Origin: Flavobacteriaceae bacterium
Lineage (GTDB): Bacteria; Bacteroidota; Bacteroidia; Flavobacteriales; Flavobacteriaceae
Length of the DNA stretch: 64,000 nucleotides
Direction: 5' to 3'
Assembly (NCBI GenBank): GCA_012959395.1
Contig: DUDG01000014.1
Coordinates: forward strand, 1 to 64,000
Position 1 is the first letter of the stretch, and the number at the start of each line of letters is the position of its first letter. The position numbers and the translations under genes are program-made. Below, one piece after another: positions 15,766-23,429 of the stretch. Under the pieces are notes generated by a model. The model had not been told where the DNA came from and made no database searches. It saw only the letters and a list, made by a program, of their open reading frames with translations.

Positions 15766-16707
15766 TTATTCTAAACTAGCCAAATATCGTTCTGCATCTA
15801 AGGCAGCCATACATCCTGTTCCTGCTGCAGTTACTGCTTGCCTATAATCCTTGTCTTGAACATCTCCAGAAGCAAAAACTCCAGGACAATTAGTGTTAGT
15901 TGTTTTGCCATGTGTTATTATATAACCTGAATCATCCATATCAATTTGATTTTTAAAAATATCTGTATTTGGCTTATGACCTATAGCAATAAACAATCCA
16001 GAAACCTCAATATCATCTACTTTATTGGTATTTGTATTGATAATTCTAACACCTTCTACTACATCTTTTCCTAAAACTTCTTGAATTTGAGAATAATATC
16101 TCAATTCTATATTTTTTTTTGATTCTACTCTGTGTTGCATTGCTTTTGAAGCTCTCATTTGCCCTTTTCTAACAATCATGATTACTTTAGAACATATGTT
16201 AGATAAATAAGTAGCTTCTTCAGCTGCCGTGTCACCACCTCCAACTATAGCTACATCTTGACCTTTATAAAAAAATCCATCACAAACAGCACATGCTGAC
16301 ACACCTCCTCCTATTAGTCTTTGTTCTGATGGAATTCCTAAGTATTTTGCTGTAGCACCAGTAGAAATAATAATAGTCTCAGCTTCAATTTCTAATGCAT
16401 TATCTACTATAACTTTATGAATTCCTCCTAATTCCTTACTTAAAACTACTTTAGTAACTAAACCTATTCTAACATCGGTTCCAAATCTTTCAGCTTGTTT
16501 TTGTAAATCCACCATCATTGAAGGTCCATCTACACCATCTGGATATCCGGGATAATTATCAACTTCTGTTGTAGTTGTTAATTGACCACCTGGTTCCATT
16601 CCAGTATATAAAACTGGATTTAAATCTGCTCTAGAAGCATAAATTGCAGCTGAATAACCAGCAGGGCCTGATCCTATAATTAATGTTTTAATCCTTTCTA
16701 CTGACAT
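15766..16707 (-). CDS. trxB: Thioredoxin-disulfide reductase
   Basis: The 313-residue flavoprotein has an N-terminal FAD-binding motif (GSGPAGYSAAIYASRA, about 12-27), the redox-active CAVC at Cys139/Cys142, the NADPH-binding GGGDTAAEEA near 156-165, and the C-terminal FAD-contact motif GVFASGDVQDKDYRQA. This is the low-molecular-weight bacterial thioredoxin reductase, which uses NADPH to reduce thioredoxin in the cytoplasm. Length and motifs are complete. It is transcribed away from the tRNA-Pro pair, with a 147-base intergenic region carrying an extended inverted repeat. Confidence 0.95.
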   Translation of the reverse strand: MSVERIKTLIIGSGPAGYSAAIYASRADLNPVLYTGMEPGGQLTTTTEVDNYPGYPDGVDGPSMMVDLQKQAERFGTDVRIGLVTKVVLSKELGGIHKVIVDNALEIEAETIIISTGATAKYLGIPSEQRLIGGGVSACAVCDGFFYKGQDVAIVGGGDTAAEEATYLSNICSKVIMIVRKGQMRASKAMQHRVESKKNIELRYYSQIQEVLGKDVVEGVRIINTNTNKVDDIEVSGLFIAIGHKPNTDIFKNQIDMDDSGYIITHGKTTNTNCPGVFASGDVQDKDYRQAVTAAGTGCMAALDAERYLASLE

Positions 16708-16773
16708 ACTAATATTTAAAAATATAAATTTAAAATAATTGAGACTTTACTTGGCAAAAAAGTATAAAAAGTT

Positions 16774-16820
16774 ATCATCAAAAATTATTATAGTATAATT
16801 ATCGTGTAATGTTTGATGAT
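16774..16820. repeat. Nested inverted repeat between trxB and tRNA-Pro
   Basis: ATCATCAAA (16774-16782) pairs with TTTGATGAT (16812-16820), and an inner AATTAT/ATAATT pair sits in the spacer. It lies upstream of trxB and overlaps the -33 element of the tRNA promoter, so it could be an operator or a cruciform-prone AT-rich element. Confidence 0.3.
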
Positions 16821-16842
16821 TTTTGAAATAATCCTATATTTG
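16813..16842 (+). promoter_or_regulatory. Promoter of the tRNA-Pro pair
   Basis: TTG at 16813-16815, a 19-base spacer and TATATTTG at 16835-16842 match the Bacteroidota housekeeping promoter (TTG-N17-23-TAnnTTTG). The start site should fall around 16847-16849, just before the tRNA at 16855. Confidence 0.7.
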
Positions 16843-16854
16843 CGCCGCTCACTT

Positions 16855-16929
16855 CGGGGTGTAGCGTAGCCCGGTTATCGCGCCGCGTTTGGGACGCGGA
16901 GGTCGCAGGTTCGAATCCTGCCACCCCGA
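16855..16929 (+). tRNA. tRNA-Pro (anticodon TGG)
   Basis: The acceptor stem CGGGGTG pairs with CACCCCG, followed by discriminator A. The anticodon arm is CCGCG-TTTGGGA-CGCGG with anticodon TGG, and the T arm contains GGTTCGAAT. No CCA is encoded. It is the first of two proline tRNAs and is followed by a terminator-like hairpin. Confidence 0.95.
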
Positions 16930-16930
16930 C

Positions 16931-16966
16931 AAAAAAATCCAGTGTATTTCATTGGATTTTTTTTAT
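16931..16966 (+). terminator. Terminator-like hairpin between the two tRNA-Pro genes
   Basis: AAAAAATCCA (16932-16941) pairs with TGGATTTTTT (from 16953), followed by more T residues. It can terminate or attenuate transcription after the first tRNA. The second tRNA has no obvious promoter of its own, so it may depend on read-through. Confidence 0.6.
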
Positions 16967-16998
16967 ACTTAAAAGTGTACCTAAATTAGTTAGAATAT

Positions 16999-17072
16999 CG
17001 GGATGTAGCGCAGTCTGGTAGCGTACACGGCTGGGGGCCGTGGGGTCGCAGGTTCAAATCCTGCCATCCCGA
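16999..17072 (+). tRNA. tRNA-Pro (anticodon GGG)
   Basis: The acceptor stem CGGGATG pairs with CATCCCG plus discriminator A. The anticodon arm CACGG-CTGGGGG-CCGTG has anticodon GGG, and the T arm is GGTTCAAAT. No CCA is encoded. With the TGG tRNA upstream it covers the proline codons. Confidence 0.93.
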
Positions 17073-17108
17073 CATTTTATTTATATTAGTACAAATTCTA
17101 TATATTTT

Positions 17109-17972
17109 ATGTTTGATTTATTATTTGCCAAAACTTTTCTAATTGTAGGTGGAATGCTTGTCATTACTACTATTTTCTCAAGAATAAACAAGGCGTATGA
17201 AACTACATCTGAAGCTATAATCACAATCATAGGATCATTTATGTTCTTGTTTGCTATAATGTTTTTTGACGACAGTTATCCTTTAAACATAATCTTAGTT
17301 TCAATATTTTCAGGTTTTATTGGATGGAGTATTGGGCCTACTATTTCTGCACTTGGAGAGAGCTTCAAGATGAAAAAATACAAAAAACAAGCAGGGCTTT
17401 TAAGTAAAACAGTAGTTGCAAATAAGAAAACCATGTCACAAAAAATATTTGGACAAGAGAACGAGAAAAAGACCATGTATTATGAAAAGTCAAATCCAAA
17501 AGAACTATTTGATTCAAATTCTGAAAAATACAGATTAATGATTGATAAAATAATGTCTTCGAATAATTTTAAAAACGACAACTATCACCAAGAGTGGCAA
17601 AATGTAGTTTTTCAAGCCATGTTTGCAACAACAATTGCTGTCTTAGCATCAGCATCAATTGTATTTACCTCTTCTTTTGACTTTGGTATTATGGGGGTAT
17701 TTTTATTTATAGCATTGATTATTCTTATATTAATGGGGATTCTGAATTATTTTATATTTAAATCAAAAAAATATTCACTTATTAGAGCATATTTTGGTGT
17801 TCTTATTTTTACTGGATATCTTTTATATGATTTCAACATGTTAGAAAAGCAAATGAATGCAGGAGATGAATCATGGTCAACAGCTGTACAAATTGCAGTA
17901 AGTTTATATTTAGATATAATTAATTTATTTTTAGATATACTTTATATTTTAGCTGAAAGTGGTGGTAATTAA
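17109..17972 (+). CDS. Bax inhibitor-1-like membrane protein
   Basis: I place the start at the ATG at 17109, giving 287 residues, because the longer frame begins inside the tRNA. The protein has about seven hydrophobic segments. The last three resemble the BI-1/TMBIM (UPF0005, YbhL-like) family: a helix around YFGVLIFTGYLLYDFNMLEK and the C-terminal helix LYLDIINLFLDILYIL. These proteins are inner-membrane channels or regulators, often linked to Ca2+ leak; the function in bacteria is unclear. Compared with YbhL there is a charged soluble insert of roughly 80 residues (about 75-155) between the N-terminal and C-terminal membrane parts. It is downstream of the tRNAs and 27 bases before the sugar dehydrogenase gene. 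Confidence 0.6.
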   Translation: MFDLLFAKTFLIVGGMLVITTIFSRINKAYETTSEAIITIIGSFMFLFAIMFFDDSYPLNIILVSIFSGFIGWSIGPTISALGESFKMKKYKKQAGLLSKTVVANKKTMSQKIFGQENEKKTMYYEKSNPKELFDSNSEKYRLMIDKIMSSNNFKNDNYHQEWQNVVFQAMFATTIAVLASASIVFTSSFDFGIMGVFLFIALIILILMGILNYFIFKSKKYSLIRAYFGVLIFTGYLLYDFNMLEKQMNAGDESWSTAVQIAVSLYLDIINLFLDILYILAESGGN

Positions 17973-17999
17973 ATTTTAATCAAATAAATTATATTAAAA

Positions 18000-19142
18000 A
18001 TGAAAAAATACTTTTCTTTAACCGTTATAATTTGCTTACTAATTTTAAATTTTTCGTTTGCTCAGGATCTTGAGCCTTTTGATCATGAAGGAGAAAATTC
18101 AATTCTAACCGAAGAAACAAACTATGAAATGGAATTAGTATTCGAAGATGAAAACATAATATGGGCTATTGAGTTTTTTGAAGACAATTCTATTCTAGCT
18201 ACTGTAAAATCTGGATCTATTTTTTACTATAAAGATGGAACAAAAACAAAAATAAATGGAGTCCCAGATATATATTTAAGAGGACAAGGGGGACTTATGG
18301 ATATAGCTTTGCATCCTAATTTTAAAGAAAACAAATGGCTATATTTTTCTTATGCTTCTGAAGATGCTGGAGAAAAAGGAGGTAATACAACTATTGCTAG
18401 AGCAAAACTAATAGAAGATTCTCTAGTTGATTTAGAGGTACTCTATAAAGGATCTCCAAATTCAAGAAAAGGACAACACTTTGGAGGAAGGTTAGAATTT
18501 GACAATGACAATTATCTCTATTTTTCAATTGGAGATAGAGGAAATAGAGATGTAAACCCTCAAAATATCAATCTTGATGGTGGAAAAATCTACAGAATAA
18601 ATGAGGATGGAACTATTCCTCAAGACAATCCATTTTTTAATAATCCTAATGCTAAAAAAGCTATTTATTCTTATGGACATAGGAATCCTCAAGGAATGTT
18701 TAAACATCCTGTTACTGGTGAAATATGGACTAATGAACATGGACCAAGAGGAGGGGATGAAATAAACATTATAAAAAAAGGGAAAAATTATGGTTGGCCT
18801 AAAATTACTTATGGAATTAATTATAGCCTCACTACAATAACAAAAGATAAAAGTCTTCCAGGGATGGAACAACCATTATATTATTGGTTGCCATCTATTG
18901 CCCCTAGTTCATTTGAATATATTTCAAGTAATATATATCCAAACTGGAATGGAAGCTTACTTGCCGGAGCCCTGGTTTTTAAACATATAGAAAGAATTGG
19001 ATTAAAAAATAACAAAGTTGTGTCAAGGTCTAAAATAGCTGAAGGTTTGGGAAGGCCTAGAGATATAAAACAGGGACCCGATGGATATATTTATGTTTCA
19101 ATTGAAAATAAAGGTATTTACAAAATTATTCCTAAAAAGTGA
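18000..19142 (+). CDS. PQQ-dependent sugar dehydrogenase-like beta-propeller, secreted
   Basis: The 380-residue protein has a Sec signal peptide (about 1-21, ending FAQ) and a six-bladed beta-propeller of the soluble glucose/aldose sugar dehydrogenase family (YliI/Asd-like). The family's catalytic His lies in GQHFGGRLEFD near 160-170. The SIGDRG segment and the PQQ/calcium-loop region GHRNPQGMF followed by WTNEHGPRGGDE are clear. Such enzymes oxidise aldose sugars in the periplasm with PQQ. The immediate downstream gene encodes a cytochrome c overlapping by four bases, which is the natural electron acceptor. No PQQ synthesis genes are in the window, so the cofactor may be acquired or made elsewhere. 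Confidence 0.85.
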   Translation: MKKYFSLTVIICLLILNFSFAQDLEPFDHEGENSILTEETNYEMELVFEDENIIWAIEFFEDNSILATVKSGSIFYYKDGTKTKINGVPDIYLRGQGGLMDIALHPNFKENKWLYFSYASEDAGEKGGNTTIARAKLIEDSLVDLEVLYKGSPNSRKGQHFGGRLEFDNDNYLYFSIGDRGNRDVNPQNINLDGGKIYRINEDGTIPQDNPFFNNPNAKKAIYSYGHRNPQGMFKHPVTGEIWTNEHGPRGGDEINIIKKGKNYGWPKITYGINYSLTTITKDKSLPGMEQPLYYWLPSIAPSSFEYISSNIYPNWNGSLLAGALVFKHIERIGLKNNKVVSRSKIAEGLGRPRDIKQGPDGYIYVSIENKGIYKIIPKK

Positions 19143-19540
19143 AGTCTTTAAAATTCATTTTAATAATTTTTCCAATATTAATTTATTCACAAAAGGATAG
19201 TTTAGCAATTTCAATTAATAATGGAAAATCTCTCTATAATGATTTTTGTATAATATGTCATATGCATGATGGAAAAGGACAAAAAGGGATTTTCCCTCCC
19301 TTAGCAAAATCAGATTATCTATTTAAAAATATACAGGAAAGCATTAAGGCAATAAAATTTGGAGGAATAGATGGTGAAATTATAGTCAATGGAGTTAAAT
19401 ACGATTCTAAAATGGAAAAAATGGGTTTATACGATGATGAAATAGCAGATATTATGAATTATATTCTAAACAGTTGGGAAAATAATTATGATAAAAGAAT
19501 AACGGAGGAATATGTTAAAAGTCTAAAAACATTAAAATGA
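19139..19540 (+). CDS. Secreted class I cytochrome c
   Basis: The 133-residue protein starts with GTG inside the stop codon of the sugar dehydrogenase gene (GTGA overlap). It has a signal peptide (about 1-17, ending YSQ). The haem-binding motif CIICH lies near residues 37-41, and a downstream Met (SKMEKMG near 97-103) is a possible sixth ligand. It is a monohaem cytochrome of the periplasm. Coupling to the PQQ-type dehydrogenase gene strongly suggests it takes electrons from that enzyme and passes them to a terminal oxidase. There is no in-frame ATG before the haem motif, which supports GTG as the start. Confidence 0.85.
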   Translation: MKSLKFILIIFPILIYSQKDSLAISINNGKSLYNDFCIICHMHDGKGQKGIFPPLAKSDYLFKNIQESIKAIKFGGIDGEIIVNGVKYDSKMEKMGLYDDEIADIMNYILNSWENNYDKRITEEYVKSLKTLK

Positions 19541-20136
19541 TATTAGTTGGAATATGTGGAGGAACAGGTTCAGGAAAATCAACAGTGGCCAAAGAACTTG
19601 CAAATCATTTTAAAAATTTAGGAGTTGTAATTTTGACAACTGATTCCTATTATAAAAATCGTTCTGATTTAGACTTTTCTACTAGATCAAAAATAAATTT
19701 TGATCATCCCGATTCAATTGACTTTAACCTGCTTTATTATAATTTAAAAAATATTAAGAAAAATATTAAAATTATTCAACCTATTTATTCTTATAGGAAT
19801 CATAAAAGATTAAAAAAAACAAAAGTAATTTTTCCAAAAAAAATTATAATTATTGAAGGATTACATGTTTTATGTAATGAAAAAATTAATGAAATATTAG
19901 ATTATAAAATATTTTTAGATGTAGATGATACAACAAGACTACAAAGAAGAATCATTAGGGACACTAAAGAAAGAGGAAGATCAATAAAAGAAATCAAAAA
20001 AAGATACAAAGAAATGTGTAAGCCGATGCATGACGAGTTTATCAATCCATCTAAAAACTATGCTGATATAATATTAAATTCTGAACAAATTTCTATTAAA
20101 AAAATTATAAATTTAATATCTAATAAAATCAAATGA
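19537..20136 (+). CDS. udk: Uridine kinase
   Basis: The 199-residue P-loop kinase has Walker A GGTGSGKST near residues 8-16, a lid and base-recognition region with TDSYYKN, NFDHPDS and IIEGLHVL, and the R-x-R-R arginines (RLQRRIIRDTKERG) of the uridine/cytidine kinase family. It phosphorylates uridine and cytidine for pyrimidine salvage. Its ATG overlaps the cytochrome stop by four bases, and its own stop overlaps the next start by four bases, so it sits in a tightly coupled chain. In flavobacteria udk is commonly next to the ftsB-type gene. Confidence 0.9.
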   Translation: MILVGICGGTGSGKSTVAKELANHFKNLGVVILTTDSYYKNRSDLDFSTRSKINFDHPDSIDFNLLYYNLKNIKKNIKIIQPIYSYRNHKRLKKTKVIFPKKIIIIEGLHVLCNEKINEILDYKIFLDVDDTTRLQRRIIRDTKERGRSIKEIKKRYKEMCKPMHDEFINPSKNYADIILNSEQISIKKIINLISNKIK

Positions 20137-20459
20137 TAAAATATTTAAAAAAAATAATTTCTAATAAATATTTTAAAATATTTACCAATATTTACATATT
20201 GTCAACTACTTTATTTTTGTTTTGGATGTTATTTATGGATACCAATTCTTTTATGTTTCATGAACAATTAAATTCCGAAATAAATCAACTAATAGAACAA
20301 AAGAAAAAATTAGAATTAGAAATAGAAATAGACAAAAAATTAATTAAAGACCTTCAAAATATTGATAATTATGAAGCGTTTGCAAGAGAGAATTATTATA
20401 TGAAAAAGGAGAATGAAGAAATTTATATAATTGAATATAAAGATAGTCTTAAAAACTAG
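20133..20459 (+). CDS. FtsB/DivIC-like septum formation initiator
   Basis: The 108-residue protein has one N-terminal transmembrane helix (about 17-37), then a coiled coil (about 45-78, heptad-like Leu/Ile pattern) and a short C-terminal part containing NYEAFARENYYMKKENEEIY, the hallmark end of the septum formation initiator family. It would join the FtsL/FtsB/FtsQ-type division complex in the inner membrane. It is the last gene of the chain with udk and overlaps it by four bases. A 71-base gap separates it from parA. Confidence 0.85.
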   Translation: MIKYLKKIISNKYFKIFTNIYILSTTLFLFWMLFMDTNSFMFHEQLNSEINQLIEQKKKLELEIEIDKKLIKDLQNIDNYEAFARENYYMKKENEEIYIIEYKDSLKN

Positions 20460-20530
20460 TTAACAAAAACCCACTCCCCTCTTAAATTCGGACATCAAAA
20501 TATTGTATTTTTAAAAATAATATTTAATTA

Positions 20531-21295
20531 ATGGGTAAAGTAATTGCTGTTTCTAATCAAAAAGGGGGTGTTGGTAAAACAACCACTTCATTAAATTTAG
20601 CTGCATGTTTGGGTATTCTGGAAAAAAAAGTCTTGCTAATTGACTTAGATCCTCAAGCTAATGCAACTTCTGGTATTGGAATTGAGTTAACTAATATTAA
20701 AAAATCATCTTATCATTTATTAGAGCATACTGAAAAAATTGATGATATTATCTTAAAATCAACTACACCTAACTTAGATGTAATTCCTTCAACTATTGAT
20801 TTAGTAGCTATTGAGTTAGAACTAGTTAATCATCCGAATAGAGAATTCATGCTAAAAGAAGCGCTAATTGATGTTAAAAATTCATATGATTATATTATTA
20901 TTGATTGCGCTCCATCTCTTGGTCTAATTACATTAAATGCCCTAACAGCAGCTAATTCAGTAATAATACCTATTCAATGTGAGTATTTTGCTTTAGAAGG
21001 ACTTGGTAAATTATTAAACACTATAAAAAGTATTCAAAAAATTCATAATTCAGAATTAGATATTGAAGGATTGCTATTAACTATGTACGATTCTAGACTA
21101 AGACTATCAAATCAAGTAGTTGAAGAAGTAAAAAAGCATTTTAATAGAATGGTTTTCAAAACTATAATACAAAGAAATGTTACTCTTGGGGAAGCCCCAA
21201 GTCATGGAAAAAACATTATAGATTACGATTCAACAAGTAAAGGAGCTAAAAACTATATTAAATTAGCACATGAATTAATTAATAAAAACAAATAA
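20531..21295 (+). CDS. parA: Chromosome partitioning ATPase ParA/Soj
   Basis: The 254-residue protein begins MGKVIAVSNQKGGVGKTTTS, the deviant Walker A motif of the ParA/MinD family. It continues with LLIDLDPQANATSGIG and IIDCAPSLGLITLNALTAA, which hold the Walker B and switch residues. It lacks an N-terminal HTH, as in the chromosomal (Soj) type. It forms dynamic dimers on the nucleoid and segregates the origin region with ParB, encoded immediately downstream with no gap. No parS consensus (TGTTTCACGTGAAACA) is found in the window. Confidence 0.95.
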   Translation: MGKVIAVSNQKGGVGKTTTSLNLAACLGILEKKVLLIDLDPQANATSGIGIELTNIKKSSYHLLEHTEKIDDIILKSTTPNLDVIPSTIDLVAIELELVNHPNREFMLKEALIDVKNSYDYIIIDCAPSLGLITLNALTAANSVIIPIQCEYFALEGLGKLLNTIKSIQKIHNSELDIEGLLLTMYDSRLRLSNQVVEEVKKHFNRMVFKTIIQRNVTLGEAPSHGKNIIDYDSTSKGAKNYIKLAHELINKNK

Positions 21296-22192
21296 ATGGC
21301 AAAAGCTTATAATAAACAATCTCTTGGAAGAGGTCTTTCTGCCCTATTAAACAATCCTATAAAAGATATTAGCTCTGCAGAAGATAAAAATGCAGATCAA
21401 GTTATTGGTAATATAATAGAAATACCTATTAATCAAATAGAATTAAACCCATTTCAGCCTAGAACTAATTTTGAAAATGAAAAAATTTCTGAGCTTGCTA
21501 ATTCTATAGAACAATTAGGTATTATTCAACCCATTACTGTACGTAAAACTGGTTTTAAATCATTTCAAATTATATCTGGTGAAAGAAGATTTAGAGCGGT
21601 AAGTTTACTTAACCTACAATCTATTCCGGCTTTCATTAGAATAGCTAATGATCAACAATCTTTAGAAATGGCATTAGTTGAAAATATTCAAAGAGAAAAC
21701 TTAGATCCTATAGAAATTGCCTTATGCTATCAAAGACTTATTGATGATGTAAAGCTCACTCAAGAACAAATGAGCTCAAGAGTTGGAAAAAAAAGATCTA
21801 CAATTTCAAATTATTTAAGATTATTAAAACTAGATCCTATAATTCAAACAGGTATAAGAGATGGTTTCATTAGCATGGGACATGGAAGAACTCTTGTAAC
21901 AATCGAAAATAGAGACGATCAACTAAAAATTTATAAAAAAATTCTTTCAGATTCACTATCAGTGAGAGAAACTGAAAATATAAGAAATCGTTTGAAAAGT
22001 GATTCAAAAGAAATTTTAATAGTCAAAAAAAAATTGCCTGAACCTTTTAAATCTAATTTAAATAAATTAAAAAAAATATTTAATTCAGAAGTTAAAATAA
22101 CGTTAAACGGTAATAAAAAAGGATCAATTATAATTCCATTTAATAATATTGAAGATTATAAAACCTTAAATAAAAAACTTAATAGTGATTAA
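21296..22192 (+). CDS. parB: Chromosome partitioning protein ParB/Spo0J
   Basis: The 298-residue CTP-dependent clamp protein has the ParB/Srx-like N-terminal domain with NPFQPRTNFEN (about 52-62), the CTP-binding GERRFRA (about 97-103) and the ENIQRENLDPIE box. An HTH domain follows (RVGKKRSTISNYLRLLKL). The C-terminus is a Lys-rich linker and a short dimerisation region. The last nine bases overlap the next gene's GTG start region. An A9 run occurs near 22025-22033 in the linker. Confidence 0.95.
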   Translation: MAKAYNKQSLGRGLSALLNNPIKDISSAEDKNADQVIGNIIEIPINQIELNPFQPRTNFENEKISELANSIEQLGIIQPITVRKTGFKSFQIISGERRFRAVSLLNLQSIPAFIRIANDQQSLEMALVENIQRENLDPIEIALCYQRLIDDVKLTQEQMSSRVGKKRSTISNYLRLLKLDPIIQTGIRDGFISMGHGRTLVTIENRDDQLKIYKKILSDSLSVRETENIRNRLKSDSKEILIVKKKLPEPFKSNLNKLKKIFNSEVKITLNGNKKGSIIIPFNNIEDYKTLNKKLNSD

Positions 22193-22718
22193 GAAATTAC
22201 TGTTATTAATTGCTATATTATTTACAATTAATAATTTTAGTCAAGAAAAAGACCTTTCTTTTGATGAATTAGATCCTCTAAGTCCTTCAAAAGCAGCTTT
22301 CTTTTCAGCTGTTTTTCCTGGAGCTGGACAAGCTTACAATAAAAAATATTGGAAAATTCCATTAGTTTATGCTGCTATTGGAACATCCATATATTCTTAC
22401 GATTTTAACAAAAAAAAATATTGGAATTACAGGAACGCTTATAAGAGCAGAAAAGCAGGGTACTCAAACGATGAGTTTCAAAATTTAATCTTAGATGATA
22501 ATAGGCTTTTAGATGGAGCAGATTTTCATAGAAAAAACAAAGACTTATCAATGGTTTTTATTGTTGGGTTTTATATTTTAAATATTCTAGACGCTAATAT
22601 AGATGCACACTTAAAACAGTATAATGTAAATGAATCTTTAACATTAAACCCTTATATAGATCAGGGATATAATTTTGGGTCAGATTCTGTTGGATTATCC
22701 TTAAATTTGAATTTTTAA
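22185..22718 (+). CDS. DUF5683 membrane protein
   Basis: The 177-residue protein has a signal peptide (about 1-19) and the DUF5683 core SPSKAAFFSAVFPGAGQAYNKKYWKIPLVYAAIG, given here as positions 32-65, followed by a second hydrophobic stretch around 124-137. It is a Bacteroidota envelope protein of unknown function, always found by me between parB and dapB in flavobacterial genomes. The start is GTG at 22185, overlapping the end of parB by eight bases. No other start keeps the signal peptide. Confidence 0.8.
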   Translation: MIKKLLLLIAILFTINNFSQEKDLSFDELDPLSPSKAAFFSAVFPGAGQAYNKKYWKIPLVYAAIGTSIYSYDFNKKKYWNYRNAYKSRKAGYSNDEFQNLILDDNRLLDGADFHRKNKDLSMVFIVGFYILNILDANIDAHLKQYNVNESLTLNPYIDQGYNFGSDSVGLSLNLNF

Positions 22719-22719
22719 A

Positions 22720-23427
22720 ATGAATATTGCACTATTAGGATATGGTAAAATGGGAAAGGAAATCGAACAGATTTCTATAGATAGAGGGCATAATGTAATT
22801 TATAAAATTGATAAAGATTCTAAAATCGATAAATTAAATGGAGTAGATGTAGCTATAAATTTTAGTACGCCTGAAACTGCATTTAAAAATATATCTTTAG
22901 GGCTTAATAGCTCTATTCCTGTGGTTTGCGGGACAACAGGGTGGCTCAATGATTTTAATAAGGTTGTTAAGCTATCAAATAAAACATGCACCAGTTTTTT
23001 ATATTCTTCTAATTTTAGCTTAGGTGTCAATTTGTTTTATGAATTAAACAAAAAACTTGCATTAATGATGAAAAATCATAATCAATATAAATTAAATATT
23101 AAAGAAGTTCATCATAAAGAAAAATTAGACAAACCAAGCGGAACAGCTATTAGCCTAGCAGAAGATGTAATAAAAAATAGTAATTACAAAAAATGGTCAT
23201 TTGATAATGATTTTGATAATATTATTAAAATGGAATCTAAAAGAATTGATGGAGTTCCAGGAACACACACTCTAAAATATTCATCAGATATTGATTCGAT
23301 AGAAATAAAACATGTAGCTAATAACAGAATAGGTTTTGCGTTAGGTGCAGTAATTGCTGCTGAGTGGATATTAAATAAAGAAGGTGTTTTCAGTATGAAA
23401 GATGTAATTAATGATTTTAAATTTTAA
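22720..23427 (+). CDS. dapB: 4-hydroxy-tetrahydrodipicolinate reductase
   Basis: The 235-residue enzyme has the NAD(P)-binding motif GYGKMGKEI at the N-terminus, VVCGTTGW near 68-75, and the catalytic block EVHHKEKLDKPSGTA near 124-138 containing the His pair and Lys of DapB. It reduces the dihydrodipicolinate precursor in the diaminopimelate/lysine pathway, needed for peptidoglycan. It lies one base after the DUF5683 gene and two bases before lepB, so they share a transcript. Confidence 0.95.
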   Translation: MNIALLGYGKMGKEIEQISIDRGHNVIYKIDKDSKIDKLNGVDVAINFSTPETAFKNISLGLNSSIPVVCGTTGWLNDFNKVVKLSNKTCTSFLYSSNFSLGVNLFYELNKKLALMMKNHNQYKLNIKEVHHKEKLDKPSGTAISLAEDVIKNSNYKKWSFDNDFDNIIKMESKRIDGVPGTHTLKYSSDIDSIEIKHVANNRIGFALGAVIAAEWILNKEGVFSMKDVINDFKF

Positions 23428-23429
23428 AT

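Noticed and set aside
17040-17108. An upstream extension of the BI-1-like gene starting at ATG 17040
   Set aside because: It begins inside the tRNA-Pro(GGG) gene and encodes the T arm. The ATG at 17109 gives a sensible hydrophobic N-terminus.
20531-22192. A parS site near parAB
   Set aside because: I looked for TGTTTCACGTGAAACA and close variants in and around parAB and saw none. The GTTTCAC string near 25867 is part of the RNase P RNA.
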